A program made the translations under genes and the position numbers. From NCBI RefSeq assembly GCF_000379825.1, contig NZ_KB903814.1:186001-250000 (forward strand): a stretch of 64,000 bases of DNA, read 5' to 3'. Positions 16,652-24,900 of the stretch are shown one piece after another (the first letter of the stretch is position 1; every line of letters starts with the position of its first letter). The notes beneath the pieces were generated by a model, which was not told the DNA's origin, did no database searches, and was given only the letters and a program-made list of their open reading frames with translations. The DNA comes from Longispora albida DSM 44784. Its GTDB lineage: Bacteria; Actinomycetota; Actinomycetes; Mycobacteriales; Micromonosporaceae.

Positions 16652-17087
16652 CTAGACGACACCAGTGCGTCGTGGCCGGTGTGCGGGCCACTGGCCTGTC
16701 CCCACAACCATCCCGTCCGGCTCGTGCGCAGCCGGCTTGACGAGCATGGTGCGCTTGCCATCGGCGACCTGGTCACCGCCGAGCACAAAAGCCGGGTCTG
16801 GGTCGGTGGTCTGCTCACCCGGTGCAGGTTCCGGATATACACGAGCATGTGTTGAAGATCTTGAGCAGTACATGAGCAGTCGACGGGGCAGGATGATCAG
16901 CGCGGGGCGCCCGGCTCGCCCTGACCAGAGGCCACCCCGCCAGCCCACCTCGCGGATCCTGAACACCAGCCCCACGTTGGTGGTCCGGGGCAGGCTGGAT
17001 CGGGCCGATGGTGCGGTCAGCCTGGTCGCCGAGGTCATCTGTCCGTTGCGGGTACCGTTCTCGTCGAAGTCCCGCGATTTCCGGTAG
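16652..17087 (+). pseudogene. dnaE2: dnaE2 (imuC) 3'-end remnant, frameshifted
   Basis: One frame reads HNHPVRLVRSRLDEHGALA...LVTAEHKSRVWVGGLLTR, matching the HPxRLLR...LxVAGLVTHRQRP stretch near the end of error-prone DNA polymerase DnaE2. The frame then changes, and 16965-17087 reads TLVVRGRLDRADGAVSLVAE...SSKSRDFR with the diagnostic C-terminal SRDFR and a TGA-free natural end at TAG. The middle (the FxNLEDETG segment) is missing or scrambled, and an internal stop (around 16850) lies in the first frame. About 90% of the gene is absent. DnaE2 performs translesion synthesis with ImuA'/ImuB; here it is dead. Confidence 0.75.
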
Positions 17088-17124
17088 GCATGGTCAGCCG
17101 GTCATCGAACTTGCAGGACCTCAG

Positions 17125-17574
17125 CTAAAGGTGGTACGTCATCAATGGGAGCGTCCGGCCGGGGATCGACTCCGAGGGCACTTCGCCGGCACGGCGGGCA
17201 CCCATCCGCAGGTAGAAGCCCACCGCGCCAGGGTCGGCGACCAGTTCCAGGGTGCCGAACCCGGCCGCCCGGGCCTCGGCGAGTGCGTGCCGCCAGAGCG
17301 CGCCGCCCACCCCGGAACCAATGTGTTCTGGGTCGACGAACAGCATGCCGATCTCGCCGAGCGGCGGCTCGCCGAGCACGGAGACCAGACCGGCGGGCCG
17401 GCCGTCGATCTCGGCCACTGCGGTCCGCTCAGCGGCCAGCCGCCCGGGGTCTAGCGTCAGCTCGGCGCGGCAGGCTGCAAGGAACTCCGCGTCGTAGCCC
17501 CAGTAGGCCTTGGAGCGCAACGCGAGGTCGCTGAGCACCGCGGCCTCCTCCGGGCGGGCAGGTCGGATGATCAT
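17125..17574 (-). CDS. GNAT-family N-acetyltransferase
   Basis: 149 aa beginning MIIRPARPEEAAVLSDLALRS, a standard GNAT start. Motif A is GEIGMLFVDPEHIGSGVGGALWRHAL (xGSGVGG acetyl-CoA loop), and motif B is LELVADPGAVGFYLRMGARR. It is full length for the family. The substrate is unknown. The ATG overlaps a TGA in one of the frames of the zinc-ribbon gene upstream (ATGA at 17571-17574), which hints that the two were once translationally coupled. Confidence 0.85.
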   Translation of the reverse strand: MIIRPARPEEAAVLSDLALRSKAYWGYDAEFLAACRAELTLDPGRLAAERTAVAEIDGRPAGLVSVLGEPPLGEIGMLFVDPEHIGSGVGGALWRHALAEARAAGFGTLELVADPGAVGFYLRMGARRAGEVPSESIPGRTLPLMTYHL

Positions 17575-17824
17575 GCCTTGAAGATAGCGCGCCTACCGGA
17601 ATCTCCGGCCGCTCGGCCAGGCCCGACTGCCAGAGCTTGCCCATCGCGTGCACGAACCTCCCGGCGGCCACTTGTTCGAGGAACTCCCGTTGAGCCGGCG
17701 GCGGGATCCGTGGCCAGAGCTCGATCGCGGTGCACCGCGGACACGGCCTCGACCGGAGCTCGGGCAGCAGCTGGCTCGACTGACCGCAGCCCGGACAAGT
17801 GTGAGGGACGAGATCGGCCGGCAT
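17429..17824 (-). CDS. Zinc-ribbon protein, probably frameshifted
   Basis: Starts MPADLVPHTCPGCGQ with two CxxC knuckles (C10-x2-C13 and C28-x2-C31), a zinc ribbon, then AQREFLEQVAAGRFVHAMGKLW. After about residue 80 the frame runs into the GNAT gene for ~145 bp on the same strand and the sequence becomes Arg-rich shadow. A second frame of the same DNA instead ends RRAIFKA with a TGA that overlaps the GNAT ATG. A -1 or +1 slip near 17590-17620 would restore a normal coupled gene of ~85 aa. Confidence 0.4.
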   Translation of the reverse strand: MPADLVPHTCPGCGQSSQLLPELRSRPCPRCTAIELWPRIPPPAQREFLEQVAAGRFVHAMGKLWQSGLAERPEIPVGALSSRHDHPTCPPGGGRGAQRPRVALQGLLGLRRGVPCSLPRRADARPRAAGR

Positions 17825-17833
17825 CAGAGCATT

Positions 17834-18343
17834 CTAGAACCCGCCGTCACCGACCTGCCGCCATATCAGTGCCCAGCTACCAGCGGCACCGGCTAACTCA
17901 CGCACGCTCAACAACGCTCCCAGCGCAGGGCAAGTGCTCACACAAGCCGGCGGCCTACACCCGGCTTCCACCTCACAGCAAGAAAACCATCCTCCGGCAA
18001 GCTTCAGGTGAGCTGCCACGGCGACCTCGGGCCGGAGGACTCCCGCGTTGGGGTCGTGGACCGCAAGAAGGTCCTTGCCAGGCGTCAGCGTCGGGAACCG
18101 GCGGTTCGTCTCCGCCACTTCAAGAATTTGATGCTCCAGCCCCCATTCCTCGGCAGAACGCACGCTGCCGAGGAATGTGCCGCTCTGGGATGTGCCCAAT
18201 GTCAGGCCACCATTAATGGTGAGGAGCTCCACGCCGGCTTTGCGTTCGGCCTGCCGCCAAAGTTCGTAGGAACGTTGAAGCAGGGGAATGTACGCGACAT
18301 CAAATGATCTCAGGAACCGTCCTAAATGTGCCGGAATCGGCAA
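17834..18343 (-). pseudogene. Sarcosine oxidase / N-methyltryptophan oxidase-like fragment
   Basis: Residues 20-115 read YIPLLQRSYELWRQAE...GVELLTINGGLTLG...EEWGLEHQILEVAETNRRFPTLTP...VHDPNAGVLRPEVAVAAHLKLA, the mid-section of monomeric sarcosine-oxidase/SolA-type flavoproteins. The N-terminal GxGxxG FAD loop is absent and no upstream frame supplies it. The last ~50 residues (FSCCEVEAGCRPP...) are unrelated, so the C-terminal covalent-FAD Cys and catalytic parts are gone too. It is a two-end-truncated remnant in the same decayed zone as the dnaE2 fragment. Confidence 0.7.
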
Positions 18344-18734
18344 AGTCGGCGCGGAGATCCAGGACCAGCGACACCCTGGTCAGAGCTATTTCCCGGTCAG
18401 ACCCGATCGCGATCGCGATCGTGACCGGCCGTCGTGCAACCAACTGCGGCAGCTCACGCCGGGTGCCACAGGGCAACTCCACCCAGTACTCGCAGGCATT
18501 GCCTCAAGCCGCCAGAGTGGGAGTTCTTGCGGACGGGCTCGCCCCGCGGCAAAGGCTGGCCGCGTGATCCGCCGCTCTGGCGGGCTCATCATCCTCGTCG
18601 ACGGGTACGCCAACGGCTAGCTGGTCGAGGGCAGCGGTGACGCGGTCGTCATAGTCGGCACTCGCCCGCCTCATACGGTTTTTGGGGCAGGCGCTCAGGC
18701 GGGCCGCCAGGTCACGTCGCCTCTGACACCCGCC
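18344..18734. other. Decayed gene-poor stretch
   Basis: No convincing gene. It holds a triple CGATCG tandem palindrome at 18404-18421 and a 56-codon minus-strand frame at 18504-18674 (MRRASADYDDRVTAALDQLAV..., DEDDEPARAADHA). The first 35 codons of that frame look protein-like before turning into Arg/Ser-rich noise, so it is probably another gene fragment. Confidence 0.45.
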
Positions 18735-19154
18735 TCAGCCAGTGTCCTCAGTGGCCAGACGCCGCACCACCACGCCGAGTACCGCTGCCACGGGCACGAG
18801 CCCGAACCGGCGCGAGTCGAGGCTGTGCGGATTGTCGCCCAGGACGGCCAGGTACCCCTCCGGTACCACGGGGACCCGCACCGCCCCCGCCATCTCCGGC
18901 GGCACCCGGTCTCCGGAGACGGCGGCGGCCCGCTTGACGAGCCAGGGCGGGTCGCTGGGCCGGGACGGACCCGGCGGGGCGAAGACCAGTGCCGTCCCCC
19001 GGCGCACGGTCCGGGTGCGGCGGACGAGGAGCCGGTCCCCGTCGTGGAAGGCCGGCGTCATGCTCGCCCCGGAGACCGTGATCACGCGGTACCGCAGCCG
19101 GGCGGCCACCACGCCAGCCCCGGCGAGGACGAGGAGCGCCGCGAGCCAGGTCAC
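18735..19154 (-). CDS. S26-family signal peptidase dedicated to the Cys-rich peptide operon
   Basis: 139 aa from GTG 19154, whose GTGA overlaps the ABC gene stop (4 bp). An N-terminal TM anchor (TWLAALLVLAGAGVVAARL) precedes the S26 boxes: VSGASMTPAF with catalytic Ser31-Met32, WLVKRAAAVSGD with the general-base Lys74, and LGDNPHSLDSRRFGLVP. It is much shorter than housekeeping LepB and resembles the small accessory S26 enzymes of peptide export operons. The most likely substrate is the peptide at 21503-21700, whose leader ends in A-G-A. Confidence 0.88.
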   Translation of the reverse strand: MTWLAALLVLAGAGVVAARLRYRVITVSGASMTPAFHDGDRLLVRRTRTVRRGTALVFAPPGPSRPSDPPWLVKRAAAVSGDRVPPEMAGAVRVPVVPEGYLAVLGDNPHSLDSRRFGLVPVAAVLGVVVRRLATEDTG

Positions 19155-20941
19155 GTCGCCTCCGCGTAACCCGCGGCCTGGAGGGCGAAGAGCTCGGCGT
19201 ACCTGCCGCCCGCGTCGACGAGTTCGGTGTGGGTGCCCTCTTCCAGGACCTGGCCGCCTTCCAGGACGACGATGCGGTCGGCGTCGCGCAGGGTGCTCAG
19301 CCGGTGCGAGACGAGCAGGCTGGTACGGCCGGACCGGTGCCCGCGGAGGATCTCGTGGATCTGGTGTTCGCTGACCGCGTCGAGCCCGGAGTTCGGCTCG
19401 TCGAGGATCAGCAGGTCGGCGTCGTCGCGCATCAGGGAGCGGGCGAGCGCGATCCGCTGCCGCTGGCCACCGGACAGCGCCACGCCCCGGCCGTCGCCCG
19501 TCTCGCCGAAGAAGATCCGGCTGAGCAGGGTCCGGTACCCGTGCCGCAGCCCGGCGATGACCGCCGAGGCTCCGGCGAGGCCCGCCGCGTGTTCGATCGC
19601 ACGCTGGTCGTCGAGCCGGGCCACGTCACCGACGCCGATGTTCTCCGCGACGGTGAGGTCGTAGGCCATGAAGTCCTGGAACGTCGCCCCGATCCGGCGC
19701 CGGAGGCCGTCGATCGCGTACTCCCGGATGTCCACGCCGTCCCACCGGATCTCACCACGCTCGGGGTCGTACAGCCGGCACAGCAGGCTGATCAGGGTGC
19801 TCTTGCCCGCGCCGTTGACCCCGGCCAGCCCGAGGGCCTGGCCGGCGGTGATCGTCAGGTTCAGGCCGCGCAGCACCCAGGGCCCGCTGGGGTCGTAGCG
19901 GAACCACACGTCACGGAACTCCACACCCCGCACCAGCGGCCCGGGAGTCCCCTGGCCGTCGGCAAGGTCCGCGGGTGCGTCCACGACGTCCACATAGTGC
20001 CGGAACAGCCGCACCGCCTGGGCGGCTTCGGTCAGCTGCGAACCAACCCCATGGATCGCCGCCTGCAATCCCGCCACGGCGCTCAGGAAGAGCACCACGT
20101 CCCCGGCAGTCAGCTCGCCGCGCGCCGCGCGCACGACCACGACCGCTGACCCGCCAGCGAGGGTGACAGCGCCCAGCAACGCCAGCCCACCCTGGGTGAG
20201 AGCCATTTTCCGTTGTACCCGCAGGTCAGCGCCACTGACCTCCAGCGCGGCCCTGGTCATCCGGGCATGGAACAGCTCACCGAGCCCGTACAGCCGGTGC
20301 TCGGCCGCCCCGGACAGCTCGGTCTGCAGCCCCTGGTACATGAACCGGGAGCGCCGCGCGGTCATCGTCTCCTCCGCCGTGCGGGCGAACTGCCGGGCCA
20401 GGCCCAGCTGGGCGAGCAGCTGCGGGACGGCGGCCAGCGCGAGCAGAACGGCCATCGGCGGCCACACCGCCAGCACCAGGACCAGGAAACCCGCGGAGCC
20501 CAGCACAGCCTTGATCGCGGTGAGCAGGAAGGACACACACGCGCCGGGTGCGTGCTGCGCGGTCTGCTCGGCGAGGCGGAACCGGTCCTGGAACGCCGGG
20601 TCCTCCAGCGCCCGCAGGCCACGCAGCCTGCTCGCCGCCCGGTACAGCCGGTCCTCGACGTGCAGGCCGACCCTGGTCCGCAGCCAGACGGCCAGATAGC
20701 TGGTCAGGTGCCCCGAGCCGGCCGCGGCACCGCCGAGCAGCGCGGCTCCCACGGCCAGCCAGGCGAGGCCGGCGGCATCGCGGCCCGGCACGGTCAGGCC
20801 GTCGACCAGCAGCTTGCCCGCCCAGGCGGCCAGCACCGGCACTCCGCTGCCCGCTGCGCCCACCGCCAGGACAGCCACCCCGCGCATCCCGGCCGCCGCC
20901 CAGCCGGTGAGCAGGGCTGAGCGCACCGCGCGCCCGCTCAC
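19151..20941 (-). CDS. ABC exporter, fused permease-ATPase
   Basis: 596 aa from GTG 20941 (GTGA overlap with the redoxin stop). The first ~300 residues hold about six TM helices (LAWLAVGAALLGGAAAGSG, GFLVLVLAVWPPMAVLLALAAVP and others). The nucleotide-binding domain has Walker A GVNGAGKST (~373), a Q loop FQDFM, signature LSGGQRQRIALARSL (~486), Walker B LLILDEPNSGLD and H-loop VSHRLS. It has no N-terminal C39 peptidase, so leader removal must be done by another enzyme, consistent with the coupled S26 gene. It fits a half-size homodimeric exporter of the small peptide. Confidence 0.9.
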   Translation of the reverse strand: MSGRAVRSALLTGWAAAGMRGVAVLAVGAAGSGVPVLAAWAGKLLVDGLTVPGRDAAGLAWLAVGAALLGGAAAGSGHLTSYLAVWLRTRVGLHVEDRLYRAASRLRGLRALEDPAFQDRFRLAEQTAQHAPGACVSFLLTAIKAVLGSAGFLVLVLAVWPPMAVLLALAAVPQLLAQLGLARQFARTAEETMTARRSRFMYQGLQTELSGAAEHRLYGLGELFHARMTRAALEVSGADLRVQRKMALTQGGLALLGAVTLAGGSAVVVVRAARGELTAGDVVLFLSAVAGLQAAIHGVGSQLTEAAQAVRLFRHYVDVVDAPADLADGQGTPGPLVRGVEFRDVWFRYDPSGPWVLRGLNLTITAGQALGLAGVNGAGKSTLISLLCRLYDPERGEIRWDGVDIREYAIDGLRRRIGATFQDFMAYDLTVAENIGVGDVARLDDQRAIEHAAGLAGASAVIAGLRHGYRTLLSRIFFGETGDGRGVALSGGQRQRIALARSLMRDDADLLILDEPNSGLDAVSEHQIHEILRGHRSGRTSLLVSHRLSTLRDADRIVVLEGGQVLEEGTHTELVDAGGRYAELFALQAAGYAEAT

Positions 20942-21435
20942 ACTCCGGCCCCGGCCAGCGCGCCGTTGCCCGCTTCCGTGATCACCCCGTCGACCACCCG
21001 CACGGTGGTCGGGAACAGCGTCACCCCGAAGGCCCGGCCGACGGGCCCGTCCATCGGCGTGACGGCGGTACGGGCGAAGGCCGGTGCCTTGGCCAGCACT
21101 TCCCCGGTTCCCTGCTCGCCTGGTTCTCCCATCACGAACACGTAGGTCGGCTCGGTCCCGGGCAGCGTGGCCAGTGTTGTCGTGCACGGCTTGCAGCCCG
21201 GCAGCGCGAACACGATCGTGGCTGCCCCGGAGTGCAGATCACGGTCTGTGAGAGTCGTGCCGTCGGTCATGGCGACGGTGAAGGAAGGTACCGTGCCGCC
21301 GGCCGCCGGGCCTGATGCGGCGGGCGTGGCGGCTGTGTCACGCAGGCGGCGGATCACCGCGAAGGTCAGCGCCAGGTTGAGCGCCACCGTCGCGGACAGG
21401 ACCACGATCGCGGCCCACAGCAGAGATTGCATCAT
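20938..21435 (-). CDS. Membrane-anchored TlpA/MauD-like thiol redoxin
   Basis: 165 aa from ATG 21435 (GAAAGGGA 5 nt upstream). One TM helix (LLWAAIVVLSATVALNLALTF) anchors an extracytoplasmic thioredoxin-like domain. The domain has a CKPC redox motif (C81-x2-C84) after the strand TIVFALPG, and a late cis-Pro loop FPTTVRVV. This layout matches MauD/TlpA proteins that make or shuffle disulfides in exported substrates. Lying between an 8-Cys peptide gene and its exporter, it most likely forms the peptide's disulfides outside the membrane. Its stop overlaps the ABC start by 4 bp. Confidence 0.85.
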   Translation of the reverse strand: MMQSLLWAAIVVLSATVALNLALTFAVIRRLRDTAATPAASGPAAGGTVPSFTVAMTDGTTLTDRDLHSGAATIVFALPGCKPCTTTLATLPGTEPTYVFVMGEPGEQGTGEVLAKAPAFARTAVTPMDGPVGRAFGVTLFPTTVRVVDGVITEAGNGALAGAGV

Positions 21436-21460
21436 CGTCCCTTTCGGAAGGTCTCGGGAA

Positions 21461-21490
21461 GGTGGCGCCACCCCGTTCGGCGGCGCCACC
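21461..21490 (-). terminator. Attenuator-like hairpin between peptide and redoxin genes
   Basis: GGTGGCGCC (21461-21469) and GGCGCCACC (21482-21490) form a 9-bp perfect stem with a 12-nt loop in the 67-nt gap after the peptide stop. There is no U-tract. It fits a partial terminator or 3' stabiliser that keeps peptide mRNA in excess of the processing genes. Confidence 0.55.
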
Positions 21491-21502
21491 CGGCTGCGGT
21501 TC

Positions 21503-21700
21503 CTAGCAGGGAGCCCCGTCGGCTGTGCAGTAGCCGCCGCAGTTCTGGTACGCCTTGCGGCACACCCAGTAGCCAACCTTGATGGGGTAGCAGTAGCAGC
21601 CGCAGTAGTCCCCGTGGGACGGAACGCAGGCACCGGCGGTGCTGCTGGGCAGCAGGCGGCCCAGCAGGCGGTCGCCCAGCCTCGTCATCAACCTGGTCAT
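21503..21700 (-). CDS. Cys-rich secreted peptide precursor (8 Cys), candidate ribosomal peptide
   Basis: 65 aa from ATG 21700, with GAGAGGAG 5-6 nt upstream. The N-terminus (MTRLMTRLGDRLLGRLLP) is an amphipathic, Arg-rich leader rather than a standard Sec signal. It is followed by SSTAGA, an A-x-A signal peptidase box. Cleavage after Ala24 would release a 41-residue core beginning and ending with Cys, with Cys at 25, 33, 35, 37, 47, 54, 58 and 65, enough for four disulfides. It is rich in Tyr and Gly, with one Trp. It is the first gene of an operon with a CxxC redoxin, ABC exporter and S26 peptidase. I know no named family; antimicrobial or signalling roles are guesses. Confidence 0.75.
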   Translation of the reverse strand: MTRLMTRLGDRLLGRLLPSSTAGACVPSHGDYCGCYCYPIKVGYWVCRKAYQNCGGYCTADGAPC

Positions 21701-21967
21701 GACACTCCTCTCCCGACTGTCGGACCTGGACACCCAGATCCGGCCCGGCCCACCACGAAACGGTGTGCCCAGGCGGCCACGAGATTGACGTGTGCCGCTA
21801 TCACCGCGCTGTCATGACGACGTCCAGCAGGCCCGCCAGCCTGGGACCACAGTTCACGCAGGACGGAGGGCAGCTGTGGCACAGGCCCTTTGAACAGCAC
21901 AAATTCCAGGACACCGATCGGGCGTACCCTGTGATCTGGAAGATCCTGGCGTGACATCGGAGCAGAC
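21701..21967. promoter_or_regulatory. Divergent promoter region of peptide operon and AfsR-type regulator
   Basis: 267 bp with no credible coding sequence. It must hold both promoters. SARP proteins bind heptameric direct repeats near -35, but I could not identify a clear pair by eye. The region is moderately A+T-enriched around 21890-21915 (AACAGCACAAATTCC). Confidence 0.4.
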
Positions 21968-24900
21968 ATGGACATCGGCCTCCTCGGCCCGCTGGACGTC
22001 CGCCACGGCGACCGCAGCATCCCGGTCACCTCGGCCAAGCAGCGCACCGTGCTCGCCGTCCTCGCGCTGCGGGTCAACGAGGTGGTCAGCGCCGAGCAGC
22101 TGATCGACCTGGTCTGGGACGGCCAGCCGCCTGCCACCGCGCGGTCCGTTCTCCAGGCGCTCGTCATGCGGCTGCGCCGGCTGCTCGGCCCCGGTGTCGT
22201 GGTCACCCGCGCACCCGGATACCTGCTGGCCGTGCCGCCGGAGTCCGTCGACGTGCACCGGCTCCACGCGCTGCGGACCGCTGCCGACCGGGCGGCCGCG
22301 ATCGGCGACGCCGGGCAGGAGGCCGAGTTCCTGCGGCAGCTGACGGCCCTGCGGCGCGGCCAGACGTTCGCGGACATCGCCTCGGAGACCCTGCACCGGG
22401 AGCACGCGCAGGTCCTCGACGAGCAGCTCACCGAAGCGACCGAGCGCCGGCTGGCCGCGGAGCTGGCACTGAGCCGGCATCATCTCGTCCTCGACGACCT
22501 GCGCGCGTTCGTGCTCGCGCACCCCGTGCGCGAACACAGCAGGGCCCTGCTGGTCACCGCGCTGCACCGGGCCGGGCGGCGCGCCGAGGCACTCACCGCC
22601 TACGAGGACGCCCGGCGGACCCTGGCAGCCGAACTGGGCGTCGCGCCCGGCCCGGAACTGCGCCGCGCCCACGCCGCAGCCCTCGGCGAACCCGACGCTG
22701 CGCCACCCCCGGCCACCCACCCGCCGGCCCAGCTCCCAGCCGACATCGGCGACTTCACCGGACGGGCCGACGTGATCGAGCAGCTGACCGTCCAGTTCAC
22801 GGCGGCCGGCGCCGCACCGTGCGTGGCGGTGCTGTCGGGCATGGGCGGGATCGGCAAGACCACATTGGCGGTACACGCTGCCCACCGGCTGCGGGCCCGG
22901 TATCCCGACGGCCAGTTGTACGCGGCCCTCACCGAGCCCGGAGGCCGCCCTGTGCCGCCGGTGGACGTCCTCGGCCGGTTCCTGCGGGACCTGGGCGCGC
23001 CGGAACGTCACCTGCCGGCCGGGCTGGACGCGCGTGCCGCCCGCTATCGCAGCCTGCTCGCCGACCGGCGGGTACTCATCGTGCTCGACGACGCGGCCGA
23101 CGCCGCCCAGGTCCGCCCGCTGCTGCCAGGTACCGCAACGGGCGCGGTGCTGGTCACCAGCCGCAACCGGCTGTCCGGCCTGGCCGGAAGCACGCTGATC
23201 GAGCTGGGCGTGTTCGGTGAGGCCGAAGCCCGGGCGCTGTTCGCCACGGTCTCCGGGTCCGGCCAGGCCCACCTCGACCCGGTGGCCACGGCGGAGATCC
23301 TCGCCGTCTGCGCCGGGCTGCCGCTGGCCGTGCGGATCGCCGCCGCCCGCCTGGCGGCCCGCCCGGGCTGGAGCCCGCGCACCCTCGCCGACCGGCTCGC
23401 CGAAGCCCGGGGGCTTCTCGACCAGCTGTCAGCCGGCGACCTCGCCGTACGGGCCAGCTTCGAGGTCAGCCACCGGGCGCTCGCCGCCGGCAGCCAGCTG
23501 GAACGCGAGGCGGCCCGCGCGTTCGGGTACCTCGGCTGGTGGCAGGGCCCCGGCCTGTCCCTGGGCGCTGCGGCGGCGCTGCTGGGGCTGGCCGGGCCCG
23601 ATGCCGAGGACAGGCTGGAGACCCTGGTGGACGCACACCTCGTCCAGTCAGCCGAGCCCGGCCGGTACACCCTGCACGACCTCCTCCGGGTGTACGCCGC
23701 CGAGCGGGCCGGCGACGCCAGCAGCGAACGGTCCCCGGCGCTGGCCCGGCTGGCCTCGTACTACCTCACGGCAGCGCGGGACGCCGTACGCGACGCCAGC
23801 CTTGAGCCCGGCCCGGCGCACGGCCACGCCCCCGCCACGGCGGCGAAAGCCATTGCCTGGCTCGACGCGGAGCGAGCCAACCTGATCACCGCCGCAGCCC
23901 TGCAACACCAGCTCTCCCCCGTGCTGGCCAGCTACCTGATCACCCATTCCCACTACGCCGACGCGGTCCGGCTGCACACCCTCGCGGTGGCAGCCACCGC
24001 GGACGACCCGGCCGGGCACGCCCGCGCGCTGCACGACCTCGGGCACGCCCAGCTCCAGCTCGGCGAGTACGACACCGCGCTGGAAAACCTGAGCCGGGCC
24101 GCCGCCGGCCACGCACGCCTCGGCGACAACGCCCGGGAGGCCCTGGCCCTGGAAGTGATCGGCGAGCTCCACGGGCAACGCGGCGAACTCGGCGAGGCCC
24201 TGACGCAGCTGCTACGCGCCGTGGAGCTGCGCCGTGACGGAGGCGACCTGTACCGCCAGGCCGGTGGCCTGGTCAACCTCGGCACCGCACACGGCAGGCT
24301 CGGCGACCTCGACCGGGCCATCGCCGCCTGGCGTGAGGCCCTGGTCCTCGCCCGGCAGAGCGGCAACCGGCACGCCGAAGGCGGATCACTCGCCGGGCTC
24401 GGCATCATCTACGAGCGAAGCGGCCAGTTCGACCTGGCTCTGGAACACCTCCACCAGGCCCGGGACCTGCAACGGTTCCTCCGAGCCCGGCACGACGAGG
24501 GCAGAACCCTCAACAACCTGGGCGTCGTGTACGGCAGACTCGGCCGCTATGCCGAGGCCAGAAGCCACTTCCACCAGGCCCGGCAGCTGCACGCCGAGAT
24601 CAGCCACCGGGCCTCCGAAGGCCAGTCGCTCAGCGGGCTGGGCACCGTCTGCGAACGGCTCGGCGACTACGAGGAGGCCATCGCCCACCACGAGGCGGCC
24701 CTCGCCATCGGCCAGCGGATCGGCGAACGTAACCTCCAGGCCCAGTCACTCAACGGCCTCGGCTGCGTCCACCACCGCCGGGGCGAGCAGGAGTCCGCGC
24801 TCGCCCGGCACACCGCAGCCCTGGAGATCGCTCAGGCGACCGGCAGCCTCTACCAGCAGGCCCAGGCCCACGAGGGCATCGGGCACGCCCAGCACGCCCT

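Noticed and set aside
18404-18421. Triple CGATCG tandem palindrome
   Set aside because: A single occurrence in decayed DNA, with no array or related copies; most likely chance or slippage.
21763-21954. 63-codon + strand frame in the divergent region of the peptide operon
   Set aside because: No ribosome binding site, and it covers the region that must hold two promoters. The product shows no recognisable features.
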